Assembly (NCBI GenBank): GCA_963727915.1
Contig: CAVSID010000002.1
Span: forward strand, 248,001-312,000
Reading direction: 5' to 3'
Length of the DNA: 64,000 nt
Source: CAWAND01 sp963727915
Lineage (GTDB): Bacteria; Chloroflexota; Anaerolineae; Anaerolineales; E44-bin32
Shown here: positions 16,920 through 26,268 of the stretch, in pieces
Layout: each line of letters opens with the position of its first letter
Numbering within the stretch: position 1 is the stretch's first letter
Notes under the pieces: model-generated
The model's input: only the letters and a program-made list of their open reading frames with translations
What the model was told of the DNA's origin: nothing
Database searches by the model: none
Translations under genes and position numbers: made by a program

Positions 16920-17996
16920 CTAAAGAGTTCCTGCCAAAGCTCGACAGGAACTGCGCCTTACTAAACTTGTGGGCATCTTATAGACCTGGTCGTCAAGGTC
17001 TTCGTGATCGACGAGCTTGATAAGCATCTGTATTGCGATGTACCCCATTTCTTCCAGGGATTGGTCAACCGTGGTGAGACCCATGAACTTCGCTTCGGCA
17101 ATGTTGTCGAAACCTATCACGCTCAAATTCTCGGGAATGTGCAAGCCCAGTTCTTCAGCCGCCTGGAACACCCCAATTGCAGATTGATCATTGGCAGCGA
17201 AGATGGCGGTGGGAGGAGCCTCCTGGCCGAGCAAACTGAGTGCACACTTATAGCCAGTCTCAGCCGTAAAGTCCCCCTGGGCGACATAAGCCTCGTTCAC
17301 CCCGATGCCTGCGTTGACGAGCACATCCCGGTACCCCTGCAACCGACGCTGGCCGCTTCCTATTTCGGGTCGGCCGGTGATAAAGGCGATCTTCCGATGG
17401 CCCAGTTGGAGCAGATATTCCGTTGCGTCCACGGCACCTTGGTAGTTCGTGGCTTGAACATAGGGGTAGTTCGGGTCATCCCCGTGGGGATCAACAGAGA
17501 CGATGGGGGCATCTGAGATGAAGTCGGCTGCGGCGGATGCCACAATGATCACGCCGTCCGACATCGAATTGCTTAGAAGGGAAACGTAGTGCTGTTCGTG
17601 AAATGCCGCGCCAACCTTTCTGACGTCTCCGGTTGTGTAGACCAGCAAATCAAACGTCAATTCTGCTATAGCCCTGTTGATTCCCTTCATGATTTCAATG
17701 GAGTAGGGGAAGCCAATGTCTGGAACCACGAGCCCGATGAGGTTCTTTCTGTGGCTGCGCATGCTGCGCGCCGCTAGGCTCGAGGCGTAACCAAGGTTGT
17801 CGATGACTTTTCGGACGCGCGCCGAGGTTAAGGCGGACACATCATCCTTATTGTTCAAAACGCGGGATACGGTTGAGACTGAGACTCCAGCCTTCTCAGC
17901 AACGTCAAAGATTGTGACCGACCGCTTCTTGGTATTCAACTCTGGGGGCTCCGATAAGGTTACCGGGAACGTTACCGGAATAACACATTCTTGCAT
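16920..17996 (-). CDS. LacI-family transcriptional regulator of the sugar locus
   Basis: DNA-binding repressor with an N-terminal helix-turn-helix VTIFDVAEKAGVSVSTVSRVL and hinge ARSMRSH, followed by a periplasmic-binding-protein-like sensor domain (NLIGLVVPDIGFPYS; HRKIAFITGRPEIGSG; PTAIFAANDQSAIGVFQA; LSVIGFDNI). The ATG at 17996 adds about 19 residues not usual before the HTH. A TTG at 17939, preceded by GGAG, would give the standard N-terminus and free an operator-like palindrome for autoregulation. It is the first gene of the minus-strand locus and reads in the same direction, so it most likely controls sugar uptake and breakdown. The ligand is unknown. Confidence 0.9.
   Translation of the reverse strand: MQECVIPVTFPVTLSEPPELNTKKRSVTIFDVAEKAGVSVSTVSRVLNNKDDVSALTSARVRKVIDNLGYASSLAARSMRSHRKNLIGLVVPDIGFPYSIEIMKGINRAIAELTFDLLVYTTGDVRKVGAAFHEQHYVSLLSNSMSDGVIIVASAAADFISDAPIVSVDPHGDDPNYPYVQATNYQGAVDATEYLLQLGHRKIAFITGRPEIGSGQRRLQGYRDVLVNAGIGVNEAYVAQGDFTAETGYKCALSLLGQEAPPTAIFAANDQSAIGVFQAAEELGLHIPENLSVIGFDNIAEAKFMGLTTVDQSLEEMGYIAIQMLIKLVDHEDLDDQVYKMPTSLVRRSSCRALAGTL
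17963..17978. promoter_or_regulatory. Candidate LacI-family operator
   Basis: CCGGGAACGTTACCGG is a 16-base palindrome with a central CG and one mismatch between half-sites, the usual shape of LacI-family operators. The half-site GTTACCGG also occurs at 17959-17966 as a direct repeat. It lies 24-39 bases upstream of the alternative TTG start of the regulator. Confidence 0.45.
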
Positions 17997-18479
17997 ACTT
18001 TGGGGGGTAAGTCAAGTGTCTCTGCATTGCAGTCGATGATGCGTTTGGAGGGGGGGTAGCACTTAAGTGCACAAAGGAAGGCAAACGGGCCAGGCCGCCG
18101 TCGGAGAAATTGGCAAGGCCTTGAATGACGCCACAATGGCCACTATTCCTTACCGGATGACGAGTGGGTAGTGACTCACAGGCGCCGGGAGCGGGGGCCC
18201 ACCATGTGATTCCACGCAGGGCGTCAAGGTGGGGAACTAGGGAGCGTCGTACGTCAATCTGAGCTTATGGGATGATGGGGAATGCGCCCGCATCGCGAAG
18301 CCAGCCTACTTCCGACTCTCGGCCGACTGGACCACACAGTCGATGATGCCATTCCGGGTTGCTCGGGGCGGTGACGATGCCGGGCTCGTGAGGTCCCGTT
18401 TAGAGGCCACGCAGATCTGACCGTGCTGGGGCGCGTTCGGGTGGAAGGATGTCCTGTCGAGATAGGGAGCCGGCCAAGA
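17997..18479. other. Intergenic region between the LacI gene and the ATP synthase operon
   Basis: About 480 bases without a credible gene. It holds a perfect 12-base palindrome, GCACTTAAGTGC, at 18059-18070, some 60 bases upstream of the LacI gene, which could be a regulatory site. I found no convincing terminator behind atpC. Confidence 0.5.
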
Positions 18480-18923
18480 TCAGCGCGAACCGTCGGGACC
18501 CCGCGGGCCGCCTTCTCTGCGCCGCCGTTTGCGAGCCACCTTGAGACGCGCCTGAGCGCGCCGCATGGAAGCAAGCGCACGCCGTAGGTCGAGATCTGAG
18601 GTTCGAGTTTCCAGGCGTTCCTGGGCGCGCTGCATGGCTTCCAGGGCCCTCTGTTCGTCTATCTCGTCCGCCCGCTCAACGGCGTCGGCCAGAACAACAA
18701 TCCGGTCGGCCATCACCTCGAGGAAGCCGCCGGTAATTGCAATGTACTCGTCTTCGCCGTCCTTTCGCACCATGAGCTCCCCGGGTTCAAGCAGGGTCAG
18801 CAGAGGGGCGTGGTGTGGGAGAATGCCCAGCTGTCCGCTAGCTCCCGGCGCGACCACCAGGTCGACATCTTCAGAATAGAGCTGCCGTTCGGCGGTCATG
18901 ATCTCAAGGCGTTGCGTAGCCAC
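18480..18923 (-). CDS. atpC: ATP synthase epsilon subunit
   Basis: 147-residue central-stalk subunit of F1. The N-terminal beta-sandwich (LEIMTAERQLYSEDVDLVVAPGASGQLGILPHHAPLLTLL) is typical, and the C-terminal two-helix hairpin is recognisable (DLDLRRALASMRRAQARLKVA). The last 20 residues are an unusual Arg/Gly-rich tail (RKRRRREGG). It is the last gene of the operon, starting four bases after the atpD stop. The frame is intact. Confidence 0.93.
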   Translation of the reverse strand: MATQRLEIMTAERQLYSEDVDLVVAPGASGQLGILPHHAPLLTLLEPGELMVRKDGEDEYIAITGGFLEVMADRIVVLADAVERADEIDEQRALEAMQRAQERLETRTSDLDLRRALASMRRAQARLKVARKRRRREGGPRGPDGSR

Positions 18924-18927
18924 AGAG

Positions 18928-20339
18928 CTATGCTCCCTCGCTCATGCGCTTGGCATTCTCGACGGCATCCTCGATACCGCCCACCATGAAGAAGGCTTGC
19001 TCGGGCAAGCTGTCATGCTTGCCCTCCAGAATCTCTTTGAAGCCCCTTACCGTTTCCTTGACGGGGACGTACCTGCCTTCGCGTCCTGTGAAAGCCTCAG
19101 CGACAAACATCGGCTGTGAGAGGAAATCTTTGGATCTTCCTAGCCCGGGCCACAGTTACCTTGTCTTCTTCTGACAGTTCCTCGATCCCCAGAATAGCGA
19201 TGATGTCCTGCAGGTCGCTGTATCGCTGAAGGACCTGCTGGACGCCGCGCGCCACGTTGTAATGCTCCTCGCCGACGATCCTCGGGTCCAAGGCGCGCGA
19301 TGTGGAGGTGAGGGGGTCCACCGCCGGATACAGACCCTGTTCAGCGATGGACCGTTCAAGCGCTATGACCGCGTCGAGGTGGCCGAAGGTTGTGACGATC
19401 CCGGGATCTGTGTAGTCGTCGGCTGGAACGTAAACTGCCTGGAAGGAAGTGATCGAGCCCTTCTTGGTGGACGTGATCCGTTCCTCGAGGTCCCCAAGTT
19501 CCGTCCCAAGCGTGGGCTGGTAACCCACGGCGGAAGGCATGCGACCCAGGAGGGCCGACACTTCCATGCCGGCCAGGATATAGCGGTAAATGTTGTCGAT
19601 GAAGATCAGGATGTCCTGGCCCTCGGTGTCTCGGAAATACTCGGCCATGGTCAGACCGGTGAAGCCGATGCGGGCGCGCACGCCCGGGGGGCTCGTTCAT
19701 CTGGCCGAACACGAGCACGGTGTTCTTCAAGACGCCCAATTCCTGCATCTCACGCCACAGGTCGTTGCCCTCTCGTGATCTTTCGCCCACGCCGGCAAAT
19801 ACAGAGAAGCCCTCATGCACCGCTGCAATGCTGCGGATGAGCTCGAGCACGATGACCGTCTTGCCGACGCCGGCTCCTCCGTAGGCCCCGACCTTCCCGC
19901 CCTTGGTGAAGGGTGCCACCAGGTCAATCGCTTTCAGGCCGGTCTCGAGGATCTCGGTGCTGGTTTGCTGATCATCGAAAGGTGGCGGATCTCGATGGAT
20001 GGGCCATGTCACCTCGGCCTCAACCGGACCGAGGTCGTCGATCGGTGCGCCCACCACGTTGAAGAGCCGGCCCAGGGTGGGGCGCCCGACAGGCACGGCG
20101 ATCGGGCGACCGGTGTCGGTCACCTCCTCGCCGCGCATCAGACCCTCAGTGGGCCCAAGGGCGAGGCAGCGGACCCAGTTGTTGCCGACGTGCTGCTCGA
20201 CCTCGAGCACCAGTCGATTTCCGTCGGGCTGGCTGATTTCCACGGCGCTGAGCAGGGTGGGCAGTTCATTGGGAGGAAACTCCACGTCAATGACCGTGCC
20301 AATCACCTGAACGACTTTGCCTTTGGTGCCTTCTGCCAT
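18928..20339 (-). CDS. atpD: ATP synthase beta subunit (two frameshifts)
   Basis: Catalytic F1 subunit, about 470 residues. The Walker A motif GGAGVGKT, GERSREGNDL, the Walker B region ILIFIDNIYRY and the C-terminal RARKIQRF and MFVAEAFTGREG segments are all present. An extra base in a run of G near 19686 breaks NEPPG-VRARIGFTGL, and one in a run of T near 19120 breaks QRFLSQPMF. Both are homopolymer insertions in an essential gene whose neighbours are intact, so I treat them as sequence errors rather than real decay. Confidence 0.95.
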
Positions 20340-20420
20340 CGGTTACTCCATCTCCGTCTTCAACGACAGTGTCATCATCTGACGTGACTTGGATCGAATG
20401 GCCGAGCTGCGACTGCGGAC

Positions 20421-21278
20421 CTAGCCCTCAAGCGCAGCCGCGCCTCCAACTATGTCAAGCAGATCTCGCGTAATCGTGGCCTGCCGAACCTTGTTCTTCA
20501 GCAGGGTCAAATCAAGCAGCATATCGTGTGCGTTGTCGGTGGCGCTGTGCATGGCCACCATCCGAGCCGATTGCTCACTGGCCACCGCCTCCAGCATGGC
20601 ATGGTAGATCTCCATCTCGACAAAGCGAGGCAGCAGCTCCTCAAGAACGTCGTCGCTGGATGGTTCGTAGATGTACCCCACGGCCCACGAGGCCTCGAGC
20701 GGAGCCGGCTCGACTGGGAGCAGCTGTTCCATGACCGGCTTTTGAACGGCGGTGTTGACAAAGCGGCTGTAAGACAGATACACGCGGTCAATCCGCCGCT
20801 CAGCGTAGTCCTGGATCACCAGATGGGCGATTGGGAGAACATCCTGCACTCCCGGGCGGTCGCCAATGTCTGTGAAGACGGCCTGCACATCGCGGCCAAA
20901 GCGCATCATGAAATCGCGCCCCTTTCGCCCCACGGTGATCAGCCGAACCGGTGCATCGGCGTCGACGATGAATTGTCCGGCGGCGCGATTCAGGTTGGCG
21001 TTCAGGCCACCGCACATGCCCCGGTCCGGAGAGATGTGGACAATGCCAATGCTTTTGACTTCCCGATACTCAAGCAGAGGCTGCTCGGAGCCGCCGCGCG
21101 GTTGGGCGGCCAGATCGGCCAGGACGTCGCGGATTTTCTCGGCGTAGGGGCGTCCCGCCAACACTCTTTGCTGCGCGTAGCGCATCTTGGATGCGGCGAT
21201 CATCTCCAAGGCGCGCGTGATCTTGGCGGTATTCTCAACGCTTCTGATTCGGCGGCGGATCTGCCGCAGGTTAGCCAT
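20421..21278 (-). CDS. atpG: ATP synthase gamma subunit
   Basis: 285-residue rotor shaft of F1. The N-terminal coiled coil (LRQIRRRIRSVENTAKITRALEMIAASKM) and the C-terminal helix (MHSATDNAHDMLLDLTLLKNKVRQATITRDLLDIVGGAAAL) are both highly characteristic. Length is normal and the frame is intact. It lies between atpA and atpD in the canonical order. Confidence 0.96.
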   Translation of the reverse strand: MANLRQIRRRIRSVENTAKITRALEMIAASKMRYAQQRVLAGRPYAEKIRDVLADLAAQPRGGSEQPLLEYREVKSIGIVHISPDRGMCGGLNANLNRAAGQFIVDADAPVRLITVGRKGRDFMMRFGRDVQAVFTDIGDRPGVQDVLPIAHLVIQDYAERRIDRVYLSYSRFVNTAVQKPVMEQLLPVEPAPLEASWAVGYIYEPSSDDVLEELLPRFVEMEIYHAMLEAVASEQSARMVAMHSATDNAHDMLLDLTLLKNKVRQATITRDLLDIVGGAAALEG

Positions 21279-21370
21279 ACTTTGCTCTCTTGAGACTTCC
21301 GTGCCCAGCCATGCCGGCGGAAGCTGCCGGACCCCCGTTCGTCAGCCGCGGGCCAGGAGATTGGGCCGTG

Positions 21371-22897
21371 TTATATGGAGAACGCCTTCTTAAATTCCTC
21401 GATGGCCTTTTTCAGATTCTCTTGTGCCTCGTCGTCAAGCTGCCCGGTCTCCATGATCTGCCTCCGGATTTCGGGATGGGCAGCTCCGAGGAACGTGTGA
21501 AACTCTGTCTCCCAGGACTTCACCTTGTCAATCGGCACATCGTCCAGGAAGCCATTGATTACCGCATACATGATGGCGACCTGTTGGCCGAGCTCCATAG
21601 GCTCGAACTGGGGCTGCTTGAGCACTTCCGTGATCCGCTGCCCACGCTCGAGTTGGGTGCGTGTGGCGGCGTCGAGATCTGCCGTCCCGAATTGGGCGAA
21701 GGTCGCCAGTTCCCTGAACTGCGCCAGATCCAGTCGCAGACGCCCTGCCACCCGGCGCATCGCCTTGGTCTGGGCGGAGCCACCCACCCGGGAGACCGAG
21801 TTACCGACGTTTACCGCGGGGCGAATACCGGAGTTGAACAGATCGGCCTCGAGATAGATTTGACCATCGGTAATCGAGATGACGTTGGTCGGGATGTAGG
21901 CCGAGACGTCTCCGGCTTGGGTCTCGATGATCGGGAGGGCCGTGATCGATCCACCGCCGTATTTGTCGTCCATCCTGGCTGCTCGTTCAAGGAGTCGGCT
22001 GTGCAGATAGAACACATCCCCCGGATATGCCTCCCGGCCCGGCGGCCGCCGGAGCAATAGGGAGATCTGCCGGTAGGCCCAGGCGTGTTTCGACAAATCG
22101 TCATAAACGATGAGGGCGTCACGACCATTTTCCATGATCTCTTCGGCCATGGCGCAGCCGGCATAGGGCGCAAGGTACTGGAGCGGGGCTGGGTCGGCGG
22201 CATTGGCAGCAACGACAATCGTGTGGTCCATCGCCCCGTGCTCTTCCAGTGTGGCCACGACCTGGGCAACCTTGCTGGTCTTCTGGCCAATGGCGACGTA
22301 AATACAGGTCAGGTCACCGCCACGTTGGTTGATGATCGTGTCGATGGCGATGGCGCTCTTGCCGGTGAACCGGTCACCGATGATGAGCTGCCTTTGGCCG
22401 CGGCCTAATGGGATCATGGAGTCGATCGCCTTGATACCGGTCTGCACAGGCGTGTTGACCGGCTTGCGGGTAACCACGTTAGGGGCCAATCGTTCGACGG
22501 GGTAGGTTGCAGAAGCCTTGATGGGGCCCTTGCCGTCAATCGGCCGGCCAAGGCCATCCACGACGCGGCCGATGAGTGCCTTTCCCACCGGCACTTCAGC
22601 CAGCTGCCCGGTAGAGCGGACGGTGTCCCCTTGTTTGATTTCGGTATCGTCACCCAGGATGGCGGCGCCGACGATATCTTCGCCCAGGTTCAGAGCCAGC
22701 CCGACGATGGGTTCACCGCTCCCGGTGCTCGGGAAGGCAACGAACTCGCCGAATCTCGCCCCCGACAGACCGTCGATGTGAGCGATGCCATCGCCGACAT
22801 CAACGACGACGCCGACATCCACCATGCTCGTCTTGCCGCCGAACTCTTCGATTTGGCGCTTGATAACGGACGTGATGTCTTGTCCGCGGACAGCCAT
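21371..22897 (-). CDS. atpA: ATP synthase alpha subunit
   Basis: 508 residues from the ATG at 22897, chosen because GGAGG lies eight bases upstream and the protein then begins as in the family (VRGQDITSVIKRQIEEF). An in-frame start at 23029 would add 44 residues without similarity. The non-catalytic nucleotide site has the Walker A motif GDRFTGKS; IYVAIGQKTSKVAQV and the alpha signature region PAVNVGNSVSRVGGSAQ are present. About 230 non-coding bases separate it from atpH, longer than usual in this operon. The frame is intact. Confidence 0.96.
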   Translation of the reverse strand: MAVRGQDITSVIKRQIEEFGGKTSMVDVGVVVDVGDGIAHIDGLSGARFGEFVAFPSTGSGEPIVGLALNLGEDIVGAAILGDDTEIKQGDTVRSTGQLAEVPVGKALIGRVVDGLGRPIDGKGPIKASATYPVERLAPNVVTRKPVNTPVQTGIKAIDSMIPLGRGQRQLIIGDRFTGKSAIAIDTIINQRGGDLTCIYVAIGQKTSKVAQVVATLEEHGAMDHTIVVAANAADPAPLQYLAPYAGCAMAEEIMENGRDALIVYDDLSKHAWAYRQISLLLRRPPGREAYPGDVFYLHSRLLERAARMDDKYGGGSITALPIIETQAGDVSAYIPTNVISITDGQIYLEADLFNSGIRPAVNVGNSVSRVGGSAQTKAMRRVAGRLRLDLAQFRELATFAQFGTADLDAATRTQLERGQRITEVLKQPQFEPMELGQQVAIMYAVINGFLDDVPIDKVKSWETEFHTFLGAAHPEIRRQIMETGQLDDEAQENLKKAIEEFKKAFSI

Positions 22898-23128
22898 GTA
22901 GCTAACCTCCACTTCGTGGGTCGACATCACCCGCAGCGGCGGACGGCCCGAGGCAGGTGCAAATGGACTGATTTGGTAAGACCACCGGCTCTGGTTCGAC
23001 CCCGTCCGGAGGGGTGGCCCGATCATCACGGCGCCAGTATGGGCGCTCCATGAAGAGAAGCTCGAATGCAGGTCAGGCAGACCCGGTCAAGGCATTCTTG
23101 CCGCCTTCGATCGATGACCGTCAACAGG

Positions 23129-23668
23129 TCAAGGGCGCCCTGCGATCATCTTGGCGCGAAGTTGGCTGAGCCGGTCCCGAGAGCTGCCGTCGATGAGCTT
23201 ATCACCAACCTGGGCAACAAAGCCGCCCAGGATCTCGGGGGCGACCTCCTCGGCAACGATGACCTTCTTCCCGGTCATCTCTTCCAGATAGTGCCGAATA
23301 GAGTCGATAACCTCGTCCGTCACTGGGAGAGCAGTCGTCACCGTGGCGCGCTCGACGCCTTGTTCTTGATCCAAGAGGTGCCGGTACTCGGCCGCGATTA
23401 GCGGGAGCAGGGCCAGCTGTCCCCCTTGGAGCAGCACGCCCGCCAGGTTATGAACCAAGGCTGGGCTGTCCGGCACCAGAGCCTTTAGCGTGGACAGCTT
23501 CTCGCCATCTGGAACAAGGGGCGCTTCGAAGAATGCCCGCAGATCGGCGTCGGCCATCGCCCCAGCCAAGGCTTGGAGTTCGTCCAGCCATCCCGAGAAC
23601 TCGTCTCGTTCCCGGGCCAATGCCAGCGCAGCCTGTGCGAACCTTCTGGCGGTAGAAAGGCGGGACAT
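23129..23668 (-). CDS. atpH: ATP synthase delta subunit
   Basis: 179-residue peripheral-stalk cap joining F1 to subunit b. The N-terminal helical domain (ARRFAQAALALARE; GWLDELQALA) and the C-terminal half (LDQEQGVERATVTTALPV; GGFVAQVGDKLIDGS) match OSCP/delta proteins. It begins three bases after the atpF stop. The frame is intact. Confidence 0.93.
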   Translation of the reverse strand: MSRLSTARRFAQAALALARERDEFSGWLDELQALAGAMADADLRAFFEAPLVPDGEKLSTLKALVPDSPALVHNLAGVLLQGGQLALLPLIAAEYRHLLDQEQGVERATVTTALPVTDEVIDSIRHYLEEMTGKKVIVAEEVAPEILGGFVAQVGDKLIDGSSRDRLSQLRAKMIAGRP

Positions 23669-23671
23669 GCG

Positions 23672-24214
23672 CTAGCCGGTCTCCCCGCCAGAACTCTCGG
23701 CCAGGACGTCATCGATAACTTCCAGATGCGCTTTCCGGTCGAGCGAGCGGCCGATGACTTGTTCGGCGGCCCGGAAGACGAGATCAGCGAAATGGCGCTG
23801 AACCTCTTGCATGGCATCGTCGCGCTCGCGCTGGATTTCCTCCCTGGCTTTCGCCAGGAAGGCCTCGGCTTCGCGTCGTGCGGCTTGGCGTTCCTCCTGC
23901 AAATAGCGGTCGGCCATCTGCCGCGTACGTTCGATGAACTCTTGGCCCTCTTTATGGGCTTCGTCCAGGCGGCGTTCCATTTCGGCCTCGATCCTGGCCA
24001 ACTCCTCCTTCGCGCGTTCGGCGGATTCGAGCCCTTCCTTGATGCGCTGAGTACGTTCGTCCATAAGCCGTAGAAAGGGCTTGTAGGCGAAGAAGTAGAG
24101 GATGGCCAGAAGGAGACAGAAGTTGACCAGATAGACAATCAGGCTTGGTAGGTCAAAGCCCAGCGTCCCCAGTCCGCCGCCTCCGCCTTCCTGCATGAGT
24201 CCTGCGAAATGCAC
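23672..24214 (-). CDS. atpF: ATP synthase b subunit
   Basis: Peripheral-stalk subunit of about 174-180 residues: one N-terminal membrane helix (LIVYLVNFCLLLAILYFFAYKPFL) followed by a long charged coiled coil rich in Glu, Arg and Ala. A GTG at 24214 (preceded by GAGG) and an ATG at 24196 (preceded by AGGA) are both plausible starts. It lies between atpE and atpH in the canonical order. The frame is intact. Confidence 0.93.
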   Translation of the reverse strand: MHFAGLMQEGGGGGLGTLGFDLPSLIVYLVNFCLLLAILYFFAYKPFLRLMDERTQRIKEGLESAERAKEELARIEAEMERRLDEAHKEGQEFIERTRQMADRYLQEERQAARREAEAFLAKAREEIQRERDDAMQEVQRHFADLVFRAAEQVIGRSLDRKAHLEVIDDVLAESSGGETG

Positions 24215-24248
24215 AGTGGGCCTCTCTTGCGACTGGTGTCGCCGCAGG

Positions 24249-24482
24249 CTAAGCGGCGACCAGGGCGAGGATGATGGCCACGATGAGGACGTAGATGCCG
24301 ATGGCTTCAGCGAACGCGATGGCCAGAATCATATTGGTGAGGATAGCGCTGCGGGCCTCCGGATTGCGCCCCAGAGCATTCATGGCCGAGAAACCGATGA
24401 TGCCGATACCGATGGCCGGGCCGAACATCCCGAGCCCAGTGGCCAATCCTGCGGCGATCATCCTGGCAACACTTACATCCAT
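24249..24482 (-). CDS. atpE: ATP synthase c subunit
   Basis: 77-residue hairpin of the rotating c ring. Two helices flank the polar loop ALGRNPEARS. The ion-binding Glu lies in AFAEAIGIY and is followed by Ala rather than Ser or Thr, and the first helix lacks the Gln of sodium-binding rings, so proton coupling is expected. A strong AAGGAGGAG ribosome-binding site precedes the ATG. Confidence 0.95.
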   Translation of the reverse strand: MDVSVARMIAAGLATGLGMFGPAIGIGIIGFSAMNALGRNPEARSAILTNMILAIAFAEAIGIYVLIVAIILALVAA

Positions 24483-24664
24483 TGCGACTCCTCCTTAAGA
24501 AATCAGCGGTGCGGTCAGCTCGGGGCCCACTCGTAACGCAGGACCGGCTTCAAAGCCACATTGACCGCGACGTGTCTTGGGTGCATCGGACTTCACGATC
24601 GGGCCCCGCCTGGGCACAAGAGACAAGGCTGGGGCGTGGCCGAGTCAAGTCTTCAGATCCGTCG

Positions 24665-25570
24665 CTAGGTCTCCTCCCCGTGACTCCCTACAGCCACCGT
24701 AACAAAAGCCAGGCTGAGCCCGGCGAAGATAAGCGCCTGGATAAATCCCACCAGAAGCTCAAGGCCGTAGAATGGAACCGCCAGAACAAAGGACACCAGG
24801 AATGCCACAACGACGAGCACGATCTCGCCGGCCGTCATGTTGCCGAAAAGACGGAAGGTGAAGCTCACGACCCGGATGAAGTGGCTCAATAGTTCTAGCA
24901 GCCCGACTGCGATATCAACCACCCCGGAGAAGATATCCAGGGCGGAAATGCGGCGCAGCCCGTCGGCCAACTGCCTGAAACGCAAGAACTCCTCGACGTA
25001 CCTCATGCCATGGGCACGGAAGCCCCAGTACTCAACGAAGACACCTGAGACGAGGGCGATGGCCAGCGGCATATTCAGATCGGTGCCGGCCGATCGGAGC
25101 AGGTGGACGGTGATATGGCCGTCCTTGATGAACCCAAGGCTCTGGTAGACAGGGATGAGTGCTAGCCATGCATTGAATGACACGAACAGAAAGATCGTGG
25201 CGATGAGGGGAAGAACATCCTGCCGTAGTGTTCTCCTGCCACGCTCTCCACAAAGCCGTAGAGGGCGTCCATGATCCACTCAACCACATTCTGCAGGCCG
25301 TCAGGGACCAACTTCTCAGCGCCCATTCCGCCGGCGAGCAAGAGGATCAGGACCACAGTTGTGAGCCATGATGAAAGGATAGTGTTGCTGATTCCCAGAC
25401 CTGCCACACTGAAGACCTTGGGTGCCGCCAAGCTCCACTCGTGGGATGGACAGGAGTTGTTGCGAGCCAAAAAAAGCGGCGCCAATCGCGCCTTCGTAGA
25501 GCCCCACAATACCGAGGCCAACCACAACCACCGCCGCTGCAGCGATCTTAAGCTTGGCGTTGGGCGACAC
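24665..25570 (-). CDS. atpB: ATP synthase a subunit (two frameshifts)
   Basis: Membrane stator that carries the proton half-channels. Recognisable parts are an N-terminal helix (AAAAVVVVGLGIVGLYEGAI), LQNVVEWIMDALYGFVESVAG, LPLIATIFLFVSFNAWLALIP, SHFIRVVSFTFRLFGNMTAGE with the essential Arg, and GLELLVGFIQALIFAGLSLAFV. Shifts near 25443 and 25213 split them into three overlapping pieces. The start is a GTG at 25570 that overlaps the TAG stop of the preceding small gene. About 300 residues when joined, and probably functional in reality. Confidence 0.92.
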
Positions 25571-25809
25571 TAAGTACCTCCGTCCTCGGTGTCGTCATCT
25601 TGACCGATAAGCGGTCGCACCATGCGATAAGCCCCGTAGAAACCCAGGACGCTTCCCCCAACAAGGCCTATGAGTGTGAAGACGGGAAGGGTGCTGAACC
25701 GATGGTCCAGCCAAAGGCCGCCCAAGATGCCGGCCAGGAGCGACAGGGCCATGTACCAGCCCACGCCTACTACCTGAAAGACGACCACTACCTTCCGGTT
25801 GTTCTTCAA
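25570..25809 (-). CDS. AtpZ/AtpI-family membrane protein of the ATP synthase operon
   Basis: 79-residue protein with two membrane helices (YMALSLLAGILGGLWLDHRF and VFTLIGLVGGSVLGFYGAYRMV). The GGLWLDxRF and GFYGAYR motifs are characteristic of the small AtpZ/AtpI proteins that head many atp operons and have been linked to c-ring assembly or Mg2+ supply. It is the first gene of the operon and overlaps atpB by one base. Confidence 0.85.
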   Translation of the reverse strand: MKNNRKVVVVFQVVGVGWYMALSLLAGILGGLWLDHRFSTLPVFTLIGLVGGSVLGFYGAYRMVRPLIGQDDDTEDGGT

Positions 25810-25842
25810 TCCAGCCGCTGGCCCCGGGCGAGTTTACCATGA

Positions 25843-26268
25843 GCGATTCTGGGGATCAAGGGCTCGCCATCCAACATCGACTACGGTCTCGGCAAAAAAC
25901 TGATTGCTGAGCGCTGATGGCGCTGCGCCGAGTGCCTCGGCACCTCGGCAAGGGGTGTGCAGATAGCGACTACCCCCTTGCGCCCCGTGATCTGAAAAAC
26001 GACTCGTGCCTCACATGGCGCAGGCAGGTTTTCCGAGGCCGAGTGTCCGTCCAGTGCTGGGATCAGACGCCACGTATTCGAATTTCAATCCCCGGCCGAC
26101 GCAATCGGGCGCTGTCTTCCTATGAAAAAGGGAAGGCTGGACGTGCGTTGAGGGTGGGACCTGCTGACCTCTCCGGCGCGACAGATTGCCTTCCGCTCGA
26201 GGCGATAATAACACACAATGTGAAAAAAATCACACACGGACGCGCTCTGCCAGAGCATGAAAGGGAAC
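25843..26268. other. Upstream region of the ATP synthase operon
   Basis: About 425 bases between the stop of the HAD gene and the start of the atp operon, both on the minus strand. No credible gene is present. It should hold the atp promoter, but I could not pick a convincing pair of hexamers. The only clear element is the palindrome at 26219-26234, listed separately. Confidence 0.5.
26219..26234. promoter_or_regulatory. CRP/FNR-superfamily-like site TGTGA-N6-TCACA
   Basis: TGTGA AAAAAA TCACA is an exact match to the two half-sites of the classical CRP consensus with the six-base spacer. It lies 410 bases upstream of the atp operon and 35 bases past the HAD stop codon. Similar palindromes occur at 41078 and 54476. 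Confidence 0.45.

Noticed and set aside
23030..23128. Missing small gene between atpH and atpA in the 230-base gap
   Set aside because: No open frame with a ribosome-binding site, and the F1Fo subunit set is already complete.
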